From Paractinoplanes tereljensis (GTDB taxonomy: Bacteria; Actinomycetota; Actinomycetes; Mycobacteriales; Micromonosporaceae): DNA of 64,000 nt. Below, piece after piece: positions 30,753-39,861 of the stretch; position 1 is the stretch's first letter, and the number at the start of each line of letters is the position of its first letter. The position numbers and the translations under genes are program-made. The DNA lies in NCBI RefSeq assembly GCF_016862435.1, contig NZ_BOMY01000002.1:248001-312000 (forward strand). Reading direction: 5' to 3'. The notes beneath the pieces were generated by a model. That model was given only the letters and a program-made list of their open reading frames with translations. It was not told the origin of the DNA and ran no database searches.

Positions 30753-31867
30753 GCGGACGCCTCCTGGGCGATCGGCGGGGTGGTCCATGCCTGCAAGCGC
30801 TCGCGGTTCTCCACGCTCGCCTTGAGATGCTTGAGAAAGCGGACGGCGTCGCGGCCACCCAGCACCCGGTGGTCGTAGGCGACGCCCAGGGTGAACACGG
30901 TGCGCGCGACCGGTTTGCCGTCCGGGTCCAGCGTCAGCTCCCGCTGCGGGCCACCGAGCGAGACCATGGCCAGGTGCGGCGGGAAGATCAACGGCACGAC
31001 CAGGCTGACGTCGGTGTACGGGTTGACCGACAGCCCGATGCAGCTGCCGTCGAGGTCCGCCTCCCGGAACGATCCGGTCAGGGCCGCCCGGTGGTGGCCG
31101 TCGAGGGTGTCCGCGACCTGCGCCAGCGTGAGCAGGGCGGGGTCGGGCACGGTGGCCAGGTACAGCCCGTGGCCGGCGTCGACGGTCACGCCGACGTCGA
31201 CGCGGTCCGGCAGAACCACCTCCCGGCCGTCGCGGAGCCGGCCGAAGAACAGCGGGAACTCCTCGTACGCCTGCCGGATCGCCTTGATGACGGCCTCGGC
31301 CGGGCGGGTCGGCGGCACCTCGCGCAACCGCTCCGCGGACACCTTGACGGCGGTGTATGCGGCCGGCACGGTCGCGTGCGCCTCGGCGACCACCGCGGCC
31401 ACCGCCTGCTGGTGGCGGCTCAGCGTGCGGACCCGGTCCGCCGTGCCGTCCCGCTCGGCGACCAGCCTCCGCACGTCGCCGAGGCGGACCACGCCGCCCA
31501 GCGCCCGCAGCTCCTGCTCGGAGACACCGTGCCGGTCGGCCTCCGCGCGCGCCGCGTCGGTGACGATGCCGGCGGCGGGGCGGGCGGCCTCGGGTGCGGC
31601 CCGCTCGGTGGCGAGGAAGGCGTCGCGGTCGGCGGCCGATGCGAACAGCCGCCCGATCACGTCGCTCTGCTTGCACTCGGTGTTCTCGGCGACCAGCCGG
31701 TGCAGGATCCCGCCCTGCTCGGTGACGATCTCGTGGGTGGCCTTGGAGGTCTCCAGCACGGCCACGGCCGCGTCCGCCGGCACGTCCTGACCGTCGGCGA
31801 AAAGCCAGTCGGTGAGGACGTACGACTCGTCGTTGGCGTTGACCTTCGGTACGACGATGTCGGTCAT
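30749..31867 (-). CDS. 2-oxoacid dehydrogenase E2-like lipoyl acyltransferase
   Basis: A 372-residue E2 component. An N-terminal lipoyl domain (residues 1-75) carries the target Lys42 in LETSKATHE (Ser instead of the common Asp before Lys). A short E3-binding-like segment follows (AARAEADRHGVSEQELRALG, about 107-126), then the catalytic acyltransferase domain (about 140-372) with active-site DHRVLGGRDA (His near 333). It should carry an acyl group from E1 and pass it to CoA, or conceivably directly to a carrier protein. No E3 (dihydrolipoamide dehydrogenase) gene is present, so one must be shared from elsewhere if the lipoyl group is re-oxidised. ATGA overlaps join it to E1-beta and the VOC gene. 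Confidence 0.85.
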   Translation of the reverse strand: MTDIVVPKVNANDESYVLTDWLFADGQDVPADAAVAVLETSKATHEIVTEQGGILHRLVAENTECKQSDVIGRLFASAADRDAFLATERAAPEAARPAAGIVTDAARAEADRHGVSEQELRALGGVVRLGDVRRLVAERDGTADRVRTLSRHQQAVAAVVAEAHATVPAAYTAVKVSAERLREVPPTRPAEAVIKAIRQAYEEFPLFFGRLRDGREVVLPDRVDVGVTVDAGHGLYLATVPDPALLTLAQVADTLDGHHRAALTGSFREADLDGSCIGLSVNPYTDVSLVVPLIFPPHLAMVSLGGPQRELTLDPDGKPVARTVFTLGVAYDHRVLGGRDAVRFLKHLKASVENRERLQAWTTPPIAQEASA

Positions 31868-32886
31868 CGCGTCGCCTCCCACACCGCGGTCACGATCTTG
31901 GCCGGGCCGACCCGGACGGTCTCCTCCAGGTGCGGGGCGGCCGGGATGACCTCCGGTTCGGCGGCCACCGTGACCACCGGCCGGCTCAGCTGACCCCACA
32001 GCGCGGTGTGCAGCTCGTGAGCCACCGCCGCGCCCCAGCCGCCACCGGCCGGCCCGTCCTCCACAACGCACACCACGGCGGCCCGCCCGGCCGCGTCCAG
32101 CACCGGCTTGGCGTCGAACGGCCACAACCGCGACGGCACGATGATCTGCGTCTCCAGCTCGTGGCGCAGCAGCAGCTCGGCGCCGGCCCGCATGGCCCGG
32201 TCGGCCACCCCGCCCGGGCAGATGATCAGGCAGTCGGTTGACTCCGGCCGGCCCATGGTCAGCACGGCCGGACCCAGCGGGCCGGCCGGCAGCTCGGCCG
32301 CCCAGAGCTGGTCGATCCGGCCCTCGCCCCGGGCCGGCTGGGTGTAGAGGATCTTGTCCTCGAAGAACACCGCCGGATCGCCGCGGTCGAGCAGGTCGGC
32401 GAGCACGTGCCGGGGGTCGTGGAAGGCCGACATCTCGGCCAGCGCCAGATGGGGCACGCCGATCAGGTGCTTCTGCGGGTTCTGGCTGTGCGTCGGGCCG
32501 TAGCCGCGTCCGCCGCCGACCGGGCACCGCACGACCGTGCGCAGGGGCACCCGGCGCCCGTACATCGACACCGACTTGGCGGCGAAGTTGACGATCTGGT
32601 CGAACGCCAGCAGCAGGAAATCGCCGAACATCACCTCGACCAGCACACGGTGCCCGGCCAGCGCCAGGCCGTTGGCCACCCCGACGATGCCGTTCTCGCT
32701 GATCGGGGTGGAGAGGACCTGGTCCGGGAACCGGGTGGACAGCCCCTTGGTGGCGCGGAAGGCCCCGCCGTACGGATCCAGGACGTCCTCGCCCAGCAGC
32801 AGCGTGCCCGGGTCGCGGCCCAACAGGTCGTGCAGCCCTCGGTTGAGTGCCTCGACTACTCGTTCGCCGGCCACTGCCGCCTCCAT
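31864..32886 (-). CDS. 2-oxoacid dehydrogenase-like E1 component, beta subunit
   Basis: A 340-residue E1-beta of the pyruvate/branched-chain/acetoin dehydrogenase family: LLLGEDVLDPYGGAFRATKGL near the start (parts LLLGEDVLDP and GGAFRATKGL), STPISENGIVGVANGLAL, FGDFLLLAFDQIVNFAAK (TPP-site region), and the C-terminal transketolase domain IICPGGVADRAM, VVEDGPAGGGWGAAVAHEL. Family length is normal. The ATG of MEAAVAG lies 31 nt inside the end of E1-alpha; a GTG three codons later is an alternative. With E1-alpha it forms the thiamine-diphosphate decarboxylase that acylates the E2 lipoyl arm. The substrate is not evident from sequence. Confidence 0.88.
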   Translation of the reverse strand: MEAAVAGERVVEALNRGLHDLLGRDPGTLLLGEDVLDPYGGAFRATKGLSTRFPDQVLSTPISENGIVGVANGLALAGHRVLVEVMFGDFLLLAFDQIVNFAAKSVSMYGRRVPLRTVVRCPVGGGRGYGPTHSQNPQKHLIGVPHLALAEMSAFHDPRHVLADLLDRGDPAVFFEDKILYTQPARGEGRIDQLWAAELPAGPLGPAVLTMGRPESTDCLIICPGGVADRAMRAGAELLLRHELETQIIVPSRLWPFDAKPVLDAAGRAAVVCVVEDGPAGGGWGAAVAHELHTALWGQLSRPVVTVAAEPEVIPAAPHLEETVRVGPAKIVTAVWEATR

Positions 32887-33767
32887 TCTGACGCCGGTCG
32901 CGCCCGTACGTCGTCGACCACCGCCGCCACCCGGTCGCGCTGGCGCCCGTCCGCCGCGGCAAAGGACTCCGGTGCGGCCGCGGCCAGGCGCGGGTACCAG
33001 TCGGCCCGGCGGGCCGCCTCGAGCTCCTGTTCGGAACGCGTGTCGTCGCCCTTGCTGTGCGGGCCGAGCCGGTGCGTACGGAACTCGACCACCAGCGGCT
33101 CGCCGCTCGTCCGCACCAGCGAGATCGCGGGCGCGAGCGCGGCCCGGATCGCCGTCACGTCGTTGCCCTCGACCAGCCGGTGCCGGATGCCGAACCCGGC
33201 ACACCGGCCGCCGATGGTGCCGGCCAGGTGAGCCTCGGTCGGGGTGGTCTGCGCGATGCCGTTGTGCTCGACCACGACGATCATCGGAGCCCGCCACAGC
33301 GCGGCCATGTTCAGCGCCTCGTAGACCGCGCCCTCGCCCCACGTCCCGTCGCCGATGTAGGCGACGACTACCGAGCCCGGCTTGCGGCGGCGCAGGCTCA
33401 GCGCTATGCCGACGCCGACCGGCAGGCTCTCGCCCTGTACACCGGTGGACAGGTAGCCGTCGCGGAACAGGTGCTGGCTGCCGCCGACCCCGTCGCACAC
33501 CCCGCCCCGCCGGCCCATGATCTCGGCCAGCAACCCGGCCGGATCGTCGTAGCGGGCCAGGTAGTGACCGTGGCCGCGGTGGTTGCTCAGCACGAAGTCG
33601 TCCTCGGCCAGCAGCGGGCTCAGCGCGACGGGCACGTGCTCCTGGCCGAGGCAGGTGTGCGTGGTGCCGTTGAGCTCGCCGGCCGCGAACAGATCGAGCA
33701 GGCGCTGCTCGAAGTGCCGGATGAGAAGCAGCGAGTCCAGGTCGTCGTCGAGTGTCGGGGCCGTCAC
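32856..33767 (-). CDS. 2-oxoacid dehydrogenase-like E1 component, alpha subunit
   Basis: A 303-residue E1-alpha with a GTG start (VTAPTLDDD) in a GTGA overlap with the ABM gene. Landmarks: LIRHFEQRLLDLF, GTTHTCLGQE, SNHRGHGHYLARY, VGGSQHLF, the TPP motif GDGTWGEGAVYEALNMA to HN (about residues 139-165) and HRLGPHSKGDD for the regulatory/lipoyl loop. It decarboxylates a 2-oxo acid (pyruvate or branched-chain) or, as in NapB/QncN-type systems, handles a ketose-derived two-carbon unit. In a type II PKS locus this points to synthesis of an unusual acyl unit; branched acyl-CoA is the simplest reading. Confidence 0.88.
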   Translation of the reverse strand: MTAPTLDDDLDSLLLIRHFEQRLLDLFAAGELNGTTHTCLGQEHVPVALSPLLAEDDFVLSNHRGHGHYLARYDDPAGLLAEIMGRRGGVCDGVGGSQHLFRDGYLSTGVQGESLPVGVGIALSLRRRKPGSVVVAYIGDGTWGEGAVYEALNMAALWRAPMIVVVEHNGIAQTTPTEAHLAGTIGGRCAGFGIRHRLVEGNDVTAIRAALAPAISLVRTSGEPLVVEFRTHRLGPHSKGDDTRSEQELEAARRADWYPRLAAAAPESFAAADGRQRDRVAAVVDDVRARPASEWRRQWPANE

Positions 33768-34096
33768 GGCGCGCTCGGCACCAGATGACCGGGGACCCGT
33801 TGCACCACGACCATCGGGGTGCGGGATCCGCCACGGCGGAGCTCCTTGAGCTTGCGGCCGCCCTCGGCGTGCCCGGCACTGGCCGTGAAGTCGGCGAACC
33901 CGGCCTCGTCGGCCCAGTCGGTGACGATGTAGTACACGTCCGGCTCGTCGGCCACCCGCGACAGCGACTGGCCCCGGCTGGCCGGATGACGGCGCGCGAT
34001 CGCCGACATCTCTCCCCACGCCAGCTCGAAGCGCGGCCCCGCGCCCGGTTCGATCTCCATCCGGATGAGTACCCGGTATCCGCCCTCGCCGGTCAT
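33764..34096 (-). CDS. ABM-superfamily antibiotic biosynthesis monooxygenase
   Basis: A 110-residue dimeric alpha-beta barrel protein (antibiotic biosynthesis monooxygenase fold). It shows YRVLIRMEIEPG, SLSRVADEPDVYYIVTDW and GFADFTASAGHAEGGRKLKEL, the last being typical of polyketide-associated ABM proteins. The ATG within the TGATG junction with the TcmI gene was chosen over a GTG 12 nt earlier. Cofactor-free quinone-forming oxygenases have this fold, and the whiE and pentangular-polyphenol loci contain such genes. It likely oxidises an early cyclised intermediate or helps cyclisation. Co-transcribed with E1-alpha (GTGA). Confidence 0.78.
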   Translation of the reverse strand: MTGEGGYRVLIRMEIEPGAGPRFELAWGEMSAIARRHPASRGQSLSRVADEPDVYYIVTDWADEAGFADFTASAGHAEGGRKLKELRRGGSRTPMVVVQRVPGHLVPSAP

Positions 34097-34416
34097 CACG
34101 CGTGCCACTGGTAGAACGAGGTGGCCTGGGACTGCGCCATGGCCGGTTCGTTCTTCCGGTACGGCCGCAGGTAGCCCCGCAGCTTCGCGTCGATGTCCTG
34201 GATGAGGGCGTCGTTGCGGGCGTCGTAGAGCCGCGGGAGGAACTCGACGTCCGACTGGACCAGGTGGAAGTAGAGCCCCTGGTAGTGGAACAGCGTCCGC
34301 TGCGCGACGCCGAGCCGGGCCGGCAGCCCGGTCGCGTCGTGGTCGGCGAAGACGCCGGCGACGGCGTCCGCGTCAGCCTCGTCGAAGCGTCGGACCATCA
34401 AAGCCTGATAACGCAC
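34096..34416 (-). CDS. TcmI-type polyketide cyclase
   Basis: A 106-residue cyclase of the TcmI family (typical length about 109), a ferredoxin-like dimer that closes the last ring or rings of tetracenomycin-type and pentangular polyketides. Diagnostic pieces are RRTLFHYQGLYFHL in family terms (here QRTLFHYQGLYFHLVQ), LYDARNDALIQDID and TSFYQWHA at the C-terminus. It has a GTG start with GGAGG 7 nt before it. It is the first gene of the leftward operon TcmI-ABM-E1-alpha-E1-beta-E2-VOC and diverges from a PadR gene. Confidence 0.9.
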   Translation of the reverse strand: MRYQALMVRRFDEADADAVAGVFADHDATGLPARLGVAQRTLFHYQGLYFHLVQSDVEFLPRLYDARNDALIQDIDAKLRGYLRPYRKNEPAMAQSQATSFYQWHA

Positions 34417-34508
34417 GGGTGACCTCCGGGATCGGGTTTCGCCTCTCCACGACGCTGACAGGCGGCTCTCGAGCCTGGGTAAAGAGCGACTAGTGCTTCA
34501 CTGTTGCG
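34417..34508. promoter_or_regulatory. Divergent promoter region, TcmI operon and PadR gene
   Basis: These 92 nt separate two divergent starts and must hold both promoters. A short inverted repeat AGTG-N3-CACT lies at 34492-34502, close to the PadR start, within the AT-richer stretch AAAGAGCGACTAGTGC. It may be part of the PadR site. Confidence 0.4.
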
Positions 34509-35060
34509 GTGAACAGCACCCGTCTCTTCATCCTCAGCGCCCTGGCCAAGGGCGGCCCGATGTACGGCCACCAGATCCGCCTCGCGGCCCAGGTCGACCG
34601 CACCGACCTGTGGACCGACATCAAGGCCGGCTCGCTCTACGGAGCCCTGCACCGCATGGAGAAAGACCAGGTCATCGAGACCGTGCGGACCGAGCAGGCG
34701 GGCAGCCGCCCGGCGCGGACCGTGTACGCGCTCACCGACACCGGGCGGCGCGAGTTCGAGGCCCAGCGCGACGAAGCGCTGCGCGACTGCCGGTTGACGC
34801 CGGATCCCATCGACCTCGCGCTCCAGTCGACCTTCGACATGCCGGCCGAGCTGCTCCACGCCATGGTGGCGGACCGCCTGCGGACGATCCGGGCCAACAT
34901 CGAGTCGTGGAAGAGCCTGCACGCGGCGGCCGAGCCGTACATCGGGGGGCTGGAGGTTCTCTCGTTCCGGCACACCGAGCTGCGCCTGGAGGCCGAGCTC
35001 ACCTGGCACGAGGAGCTGCTGGCCAGTCTGGACCGGACGGCGTCCGGCAGCGACGCCTGA
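34509..35060 (+). CDS. PadR-family transcriptional regulator (cluster-internal)
   Basis: A 183-residue PadR protein with a GTG start. Winged helix: FILSALAKGGPMYGHQIRLAA, GSLYGALHRMEKDQVIE and RTVYALTDTGRREF (residues 5-85), then a helical C-terminal half (LLHAMVADRLRTIRANIESW) for dimerisation. It lies between the two halves of the PKS locus, diverging from the TcmI-E1-E2 operon and reading toward the cupin-KS operon, so it probably represses one or both; such regulators often respond to a cluster intermediate. Confidence 0.88.
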   Translation: MNSTRLFILSALAKGGPMYGHQIRLAAQVDRTDLWTDIKAGSLYGALHRMEKDQVIETVRTEQAGSRPARTVYALTDTGRREFEAQRDEALRDCRLTPDPIDLALQSTFDMPAELLHAMVADRLRTIRANIESWKSLHAAAEPYIGGLEVLSFRHTELRLEAELTWHEELLASLDRTASGSDA

Positions 35061-35163
35061 GCCGGTCTCCAGCTCGCGTCGATCGAGGCTCTAGCCACCA
35101 CTGTCAGCGTCGGGGAAGGCCGGGCTCGCCGGCCGTCCTCCGTCCCACGACAGGAGACCATCG
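35061..35163 (+). promoter_or_regulatory. Promoter region of the cupin-PKS operon
   Basis: These 103 nt follow the PadR stop and precede the cupin start. They contain a 6-bp hairpin GGCCGG-N5-CCGGCC and a CAGGAGA ribosome site before the ATG. No clear -10/-35 pair or SARP repeats could be named. Confidence 0.35.
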
Positions 35164-35589
35164 ATGGCGACAGCCGCCGCACGAAAGATCGCGGCCCGCG
35201 ACGTGGTGCCGACAACCCGGCAGGGCGGCGAGATCCGGGTCCTGCTCAGCCCACGCACGGTCGACGCGACGGACGGATTCGGCGGGACGTTGACGTTAGC
35301 GCCCGGCGAATACGTCGCCGAGCAGTACCACCCGTACTCCGACAAGTTCCTCTACCTGGTCCGCGGCACACTCGAGCTGACCGTGGACGGGGACAAGATC
35401 CAGCTGAGCGCCGACGAGGCGATCATGGTGCGGCGCGGTCAGCGGCACCGGTTCGTCAACCCGGGCAGTGACCCGGTCCTGGCCGTCTTCCACGTGTCGC
35501 CGCTGGCGCCGCGCCCGGACATGGGACATGTCGACACCGAGCCGGTGCCGAACCCCGCCGCAGCGCTGCCGCAGGTCGGAGGCCAGTGA
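35164..35589 (+). CDS. Cupin-domain protein (WhiE ORFII-like)
   Basis: A 141-residue single-domain cupin, the type placed just before the ketosynthase genes in whiE spore-pigment loci and in pentangular polyphenol clusters. The cupin strands are [30 protein letters not shown] (seen as [17 protein letters not shown] and [11 protein letters not shown]) with His in QYHPYSD, and [14 protein letters not shown] with the second His. It is thought to assist cyclisation. A TTA leucine codon at 35296-35298 makes expression potentially dependent on the rare bldA tRNA. The stop overlaps the KS-alpha start, so the whole operon is coupled to it. Confidence 0.85.
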   Translation: MATAAARKIAARDVVPTTRQGGEIRVLLSPRTVDATDGFGGTLTLAPGEYVAEQYHPYSDKFLYLVRGTLELTVDGDKIQLSADEAIMVRRGQRHRFVNPGSDPVLAVFHVSPLAPRPDMGHVDTEPVPNPAAALPQVGGQ

Positions 35590-36848
35590 TGACCCGGCGC
35601 GTAGTGATCACCGGACTCGGCGCGGTGGCGCCGGGGGACCCCGGCGTCAAGGCCTTCTGGCAGCTGCTCACGGCCGGGCGGTCGGCCACCCGGCCCATCT
35701 CGTTCTTCGACCCGTCGCCGTTCCGGTCGCGCATGGCCGCCGAGGCCGACTTCGACCCGGCCCGCGAGGGACTGACCCCGCAGCAGGTCCGGCGGATGGA
35801 CCGCACCGCCCAGATGGCGGTGGTCGCCGCGCGGGAGGCGGTCGCCGACGCCGGCGTGGACCTCACCGCCCGCGATCCCGGGCGCACCGGGGTCAGCATC
35901 GGCAGCGCCTGCGGCTGCACGATGGGCCTGGAGAGCGAGTACGTCGTGGTCAGCGACGCCGGTCGCAAGTGGACGGTCGATCATGAGTACGCGATGCCGC
36001 ACATCTACGGCTATCACGTGCCCAGCACTCTGGCCGCCGAGGTGGCATGGGACGTCGGCGCCGAAGGCCCGGTCTCGGTCACGTCGACCGGCTGCACGTC
36101 GGGGCTGGACGCGATCGGTCACGCCCGCGAACTGATCCTGGAGGGCTCGGCCGACGTAGTCGTGGCCGGCGCCACGGACGCACCCATCTCCCCCATCTCG
36201 GTCGCCTGTTTCGACGCGATCCGGGCCACGTCGCCGGAGAACGACGATCCCGAGCACGCCTCCCGGCCGTTCGACAAGCGGCGGGCCGGTTTCGTGCTCG
36301 GCGAGGGCAGCGCGGTGATGGTCCTGGAGGATCTGGACGCGGCCAGGGCGCGCGGCGCGCACATCTACGCCGAGCTGCGCGGTTTCGCCGGGCGGGCGAA
36401 CGCCACCCACATGACCGGCCTGCGTCCCGACGGCACCGAGATGGCTGAGGCGATCCGGGTCGCGATGAATCAGGCCCGCCTGGATCCGAGCGACATCGAC
36501 TACATCAACGCGCACGGCTCGGGCACCAAGCAGAACGACGTCCACGAGACCAACGCGTTCAAGCGGTCGCTCGGAGCCCGGGCGTACGACGTACCGGTCA
36601 GCTCGATCAAGTCGATGATCGGTCACTCCCTCGGCGCGATCGGCTCGCTGGAACTGGTCGCCTGCGCGCTGGCCATCGAGCACAACGTCGTGCCGCCCAC
36701 CGCCAACCTGCACGTGCCCGACCCGGATCTCGACCTCGACTACGTCCCGCTGACCGCCCGCGACCACCGGGTGGACGGGGTGCTCTGCGTCGGCAGCGGA
36801 TTCGGCGGGTTCCAGAGCGCCGCCGTGCTGTCCCGGGTGACCTCATGA
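35589..36848 (+). CDS. Type II PKS ketosynthase alpha
   Basis: A 419-residue KS-alpha. The thiolase-fold active sites are intact: Cys169 in [10 protein letters not shown], His in [11 protein letters not shown] and His in [11 protein letters not shown]. It catalyses decarboxylative condensation of malonyl-ACP units with the chain-length factor. The ATG in the TGATG junction with the cupin gene was chosen; a GTG one codon earlier is possible. The residues [15 protein letters not shown] and the genomic setting resemble spore-pigment/pentangular KSs, but subclass needs a tree. It overlaps the chain-length factor gene (ATGA). Confidence 0.96.
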   Translation: MTRRVVITGLGAVAPGDPGVKAFWQLLTAGRSATRPISFFDPSPFRSRMAAEADFDPAREGLTPQQVRRMDRTAQMAVVAAREAVADAGVDLTARDPGRTGVSIGSACGCTMGLESEYVVVSDAGRKWTVDHEYAMPHIYGYHVPSTLAAEVAWDVGAEGPVSVTSTGCTSGLDAIGHARELILEGSADVVVAGATDAPISPISVACFDAIRATSPENDDPEHASRPFDKRRAGFVLGEGSAVMVLEDLDAARARGAHIYAELRGFAGRANATHMTGLRPDGTEMAEAIRVAMNQARLDPSDIDYINAHGSGTKQNDVHETNAFKRSLGARAYDVPVSSIKSMIGHSLGAIGSLELVACALAIEHNVVPPTANLHVPDPDLDLDYVPLTARDHRVDGVLCVGSGFGGFQSAAVLSRVTS

Positions 36849-38068
36849 TCGCCACCGACACCGCGGTCTTCACCGGCATGGACATCATCGCGCCGACCGG
36901 AATCGGCATCGAGGACTACTGGAGCGCCACCCTGGCCGGCACCGCCGGCATCCGCCCGATCGAGCGCTTCGACGCCTCCGGCTACCCGGTACGGCTGGCC
37001 GGTGAGGTGCGCGGCTTCGACGAGAGCGTGCGAGTGCCGGCCCGGCTCGTGCCGCAGACCGACCGGATGACCCAGTTCGCCCTGGCCGCCGCGGACGGGG
37101 CACTGACCGACTCGGCGCTCGACCTGGACACCGTGCCCGAGTTCGGACGGGCCGTGGTGACCGCCAACTCCTCCGGTGGCTTCGAGTTCGGTCAGCGGGA
37201 GCTGGAGAACCTGTGGTCGCGCGGATCCGAGTACGTCGGGGCGTACCAGTCGATCGCGTGGTTCTACGCGGCCAACACCGGCCAGGTGTCGATCCGGCAC
37301 GGGTTCAAGGGCAACTGCGGGGTGGTCGCCACCGAGCAGGCCGGCGGCCTGGACGCGGCCGGACAGGCCCGGCGGGTGCTGCGCAACGGGGCCGGTGTCG
37401 TGCTGACCGGTGGCACCGACGCCTCGCTGTGCCCGTGGGGTTTCATCACCCAGCTGCGCACCGGGTTGCTGAGCACGCGCACCGACCCGTCCCGGGCGTA
37501 CCTGCCGTTCGACGCCGACGCGAACGGCTTCCTGCCCGGCGAGGGCGGCGCGATGCTGGTCATGGAGCCGTACGGATCGGCGGCCGCCCGTGGCGCCCGG
37601 GTGTACGGCGCGCTGACCGGTTACGCCTGCGGCTTCGATCCGCCTCCGGGGTCGCCGCGCCCGCCCGTGCTGGGCCGGGTCGCCCGCCGGGCGCTCGACG
37701 ACGCCGGCATCGACCCCGCCCAGGTCGACGTGGTCTTCGCCGACGCCGCGGGGACGCCGGCACTGGACCGGGCCGAGGCGGCCGCCATCCGCGACCTGTT
37801 CGGGCGGCCGGTGCCGGTCGCCGCCCCCAAGGCCATGACCGGCCGCCTGTACGCCGGTGGCGCCGCGCTCGACCTGGCGACCGCGCTGCTCTGCCTGCGG
37901 GATCAGATCATTCCGGCCGCGGCCGGGGTGACCGCCGATCCGCGCCTCGACATCGACCTGGTCACGGACGCGTCCCGGCCGGCCGCGATACACACCGTTC
38001 TCGTTCTCGCCCGCGGCTACGGCGGCTTCAACGCCGCCGCCGTGCTGTCACTGCCTGGAGAGGAATAA
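36845..38068 (+). CDS. Type II PKS chain-length factor (KS-beta)
   Basis: A 407-residue KS-beta/CLF, heterodimer partner of KS-alpha that sets chain length. The active-site Cys is replaced by Gln165 in [11 protein letters not shown], the hallmark of CLFs. The later catalytic His positions are also degenerate. The ATG lies in an ATGA overlap with KS-alpha. Chain length cannot be read reliably by eye; the accompanying TcmI, ABM and cupin genes favour a long chain (about 20-26 carbons). Confidence 0.95.
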   Translation: MIATDTAVFTGMDIIAPTGIGIEDYWSATLAGTAGIRPIERFDASGYPVRLAGEVRGFDESVRVPARLVPQTDRMTQFALAAADGALTDSALDLDTVPEFGRAVVTANSSGGFEFGQRELENLWSRGSEYVGAYQSIAWFYAANTGQVSIRHGFKGNCGVVATEQAGGLDAAGQARRVLRNGAGVVLTGGTDASLCPWGFITQLRTGLLSTRTDPSRAYLPFDADANGFLPGEGGAMLVMEPYGSAAARGARVYGALTGYACGFDPPPGSPRPPVLGRVARRALDDAGIDPAQVDVVFADAAGTPALDRAEAAAIRDLFGRPVPVAAPKAMTGRLYAGGAALDLATALLCLRDQIIPAAAGVTADPRLDIDLVTDASRPAAIHTVLVLARGYGGFNAAAVLSLPGEE

Positions 38069-38070
38069 CG

Positions 38071-39813
<1,743 letters not shown>

Positions 39814-39821
39814 GGCCCTGA

Positions 39822-39850
39822 TAGGGCAGGGCACCTGCGGCCCTGCCCTA
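39822..39850. terminator. Strong terminator at the right end of the polyketide cluster
   Basis: Perfect 11-bp arms TAGGGCAGGGC (39822-39832) and GCCCTGCCCTA (39840-39850) with a 7-nt loop. It lies between the last O-methyltransferase stop and the convergent GH30 gene stop, so it can serve both, and marks a natural cluster boundary. Confidence 0.85.
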
Positions 39851-39861
39851 GATCCGCACAC

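Noticed and set aside
34492..34502. AGTG-N3-CACT as a firm PadR operator
   Set aside because: The arms are only 4 bp and do not resemble the strong palindrome at the other PadR gene, so it is noted only as part of the promoter region.
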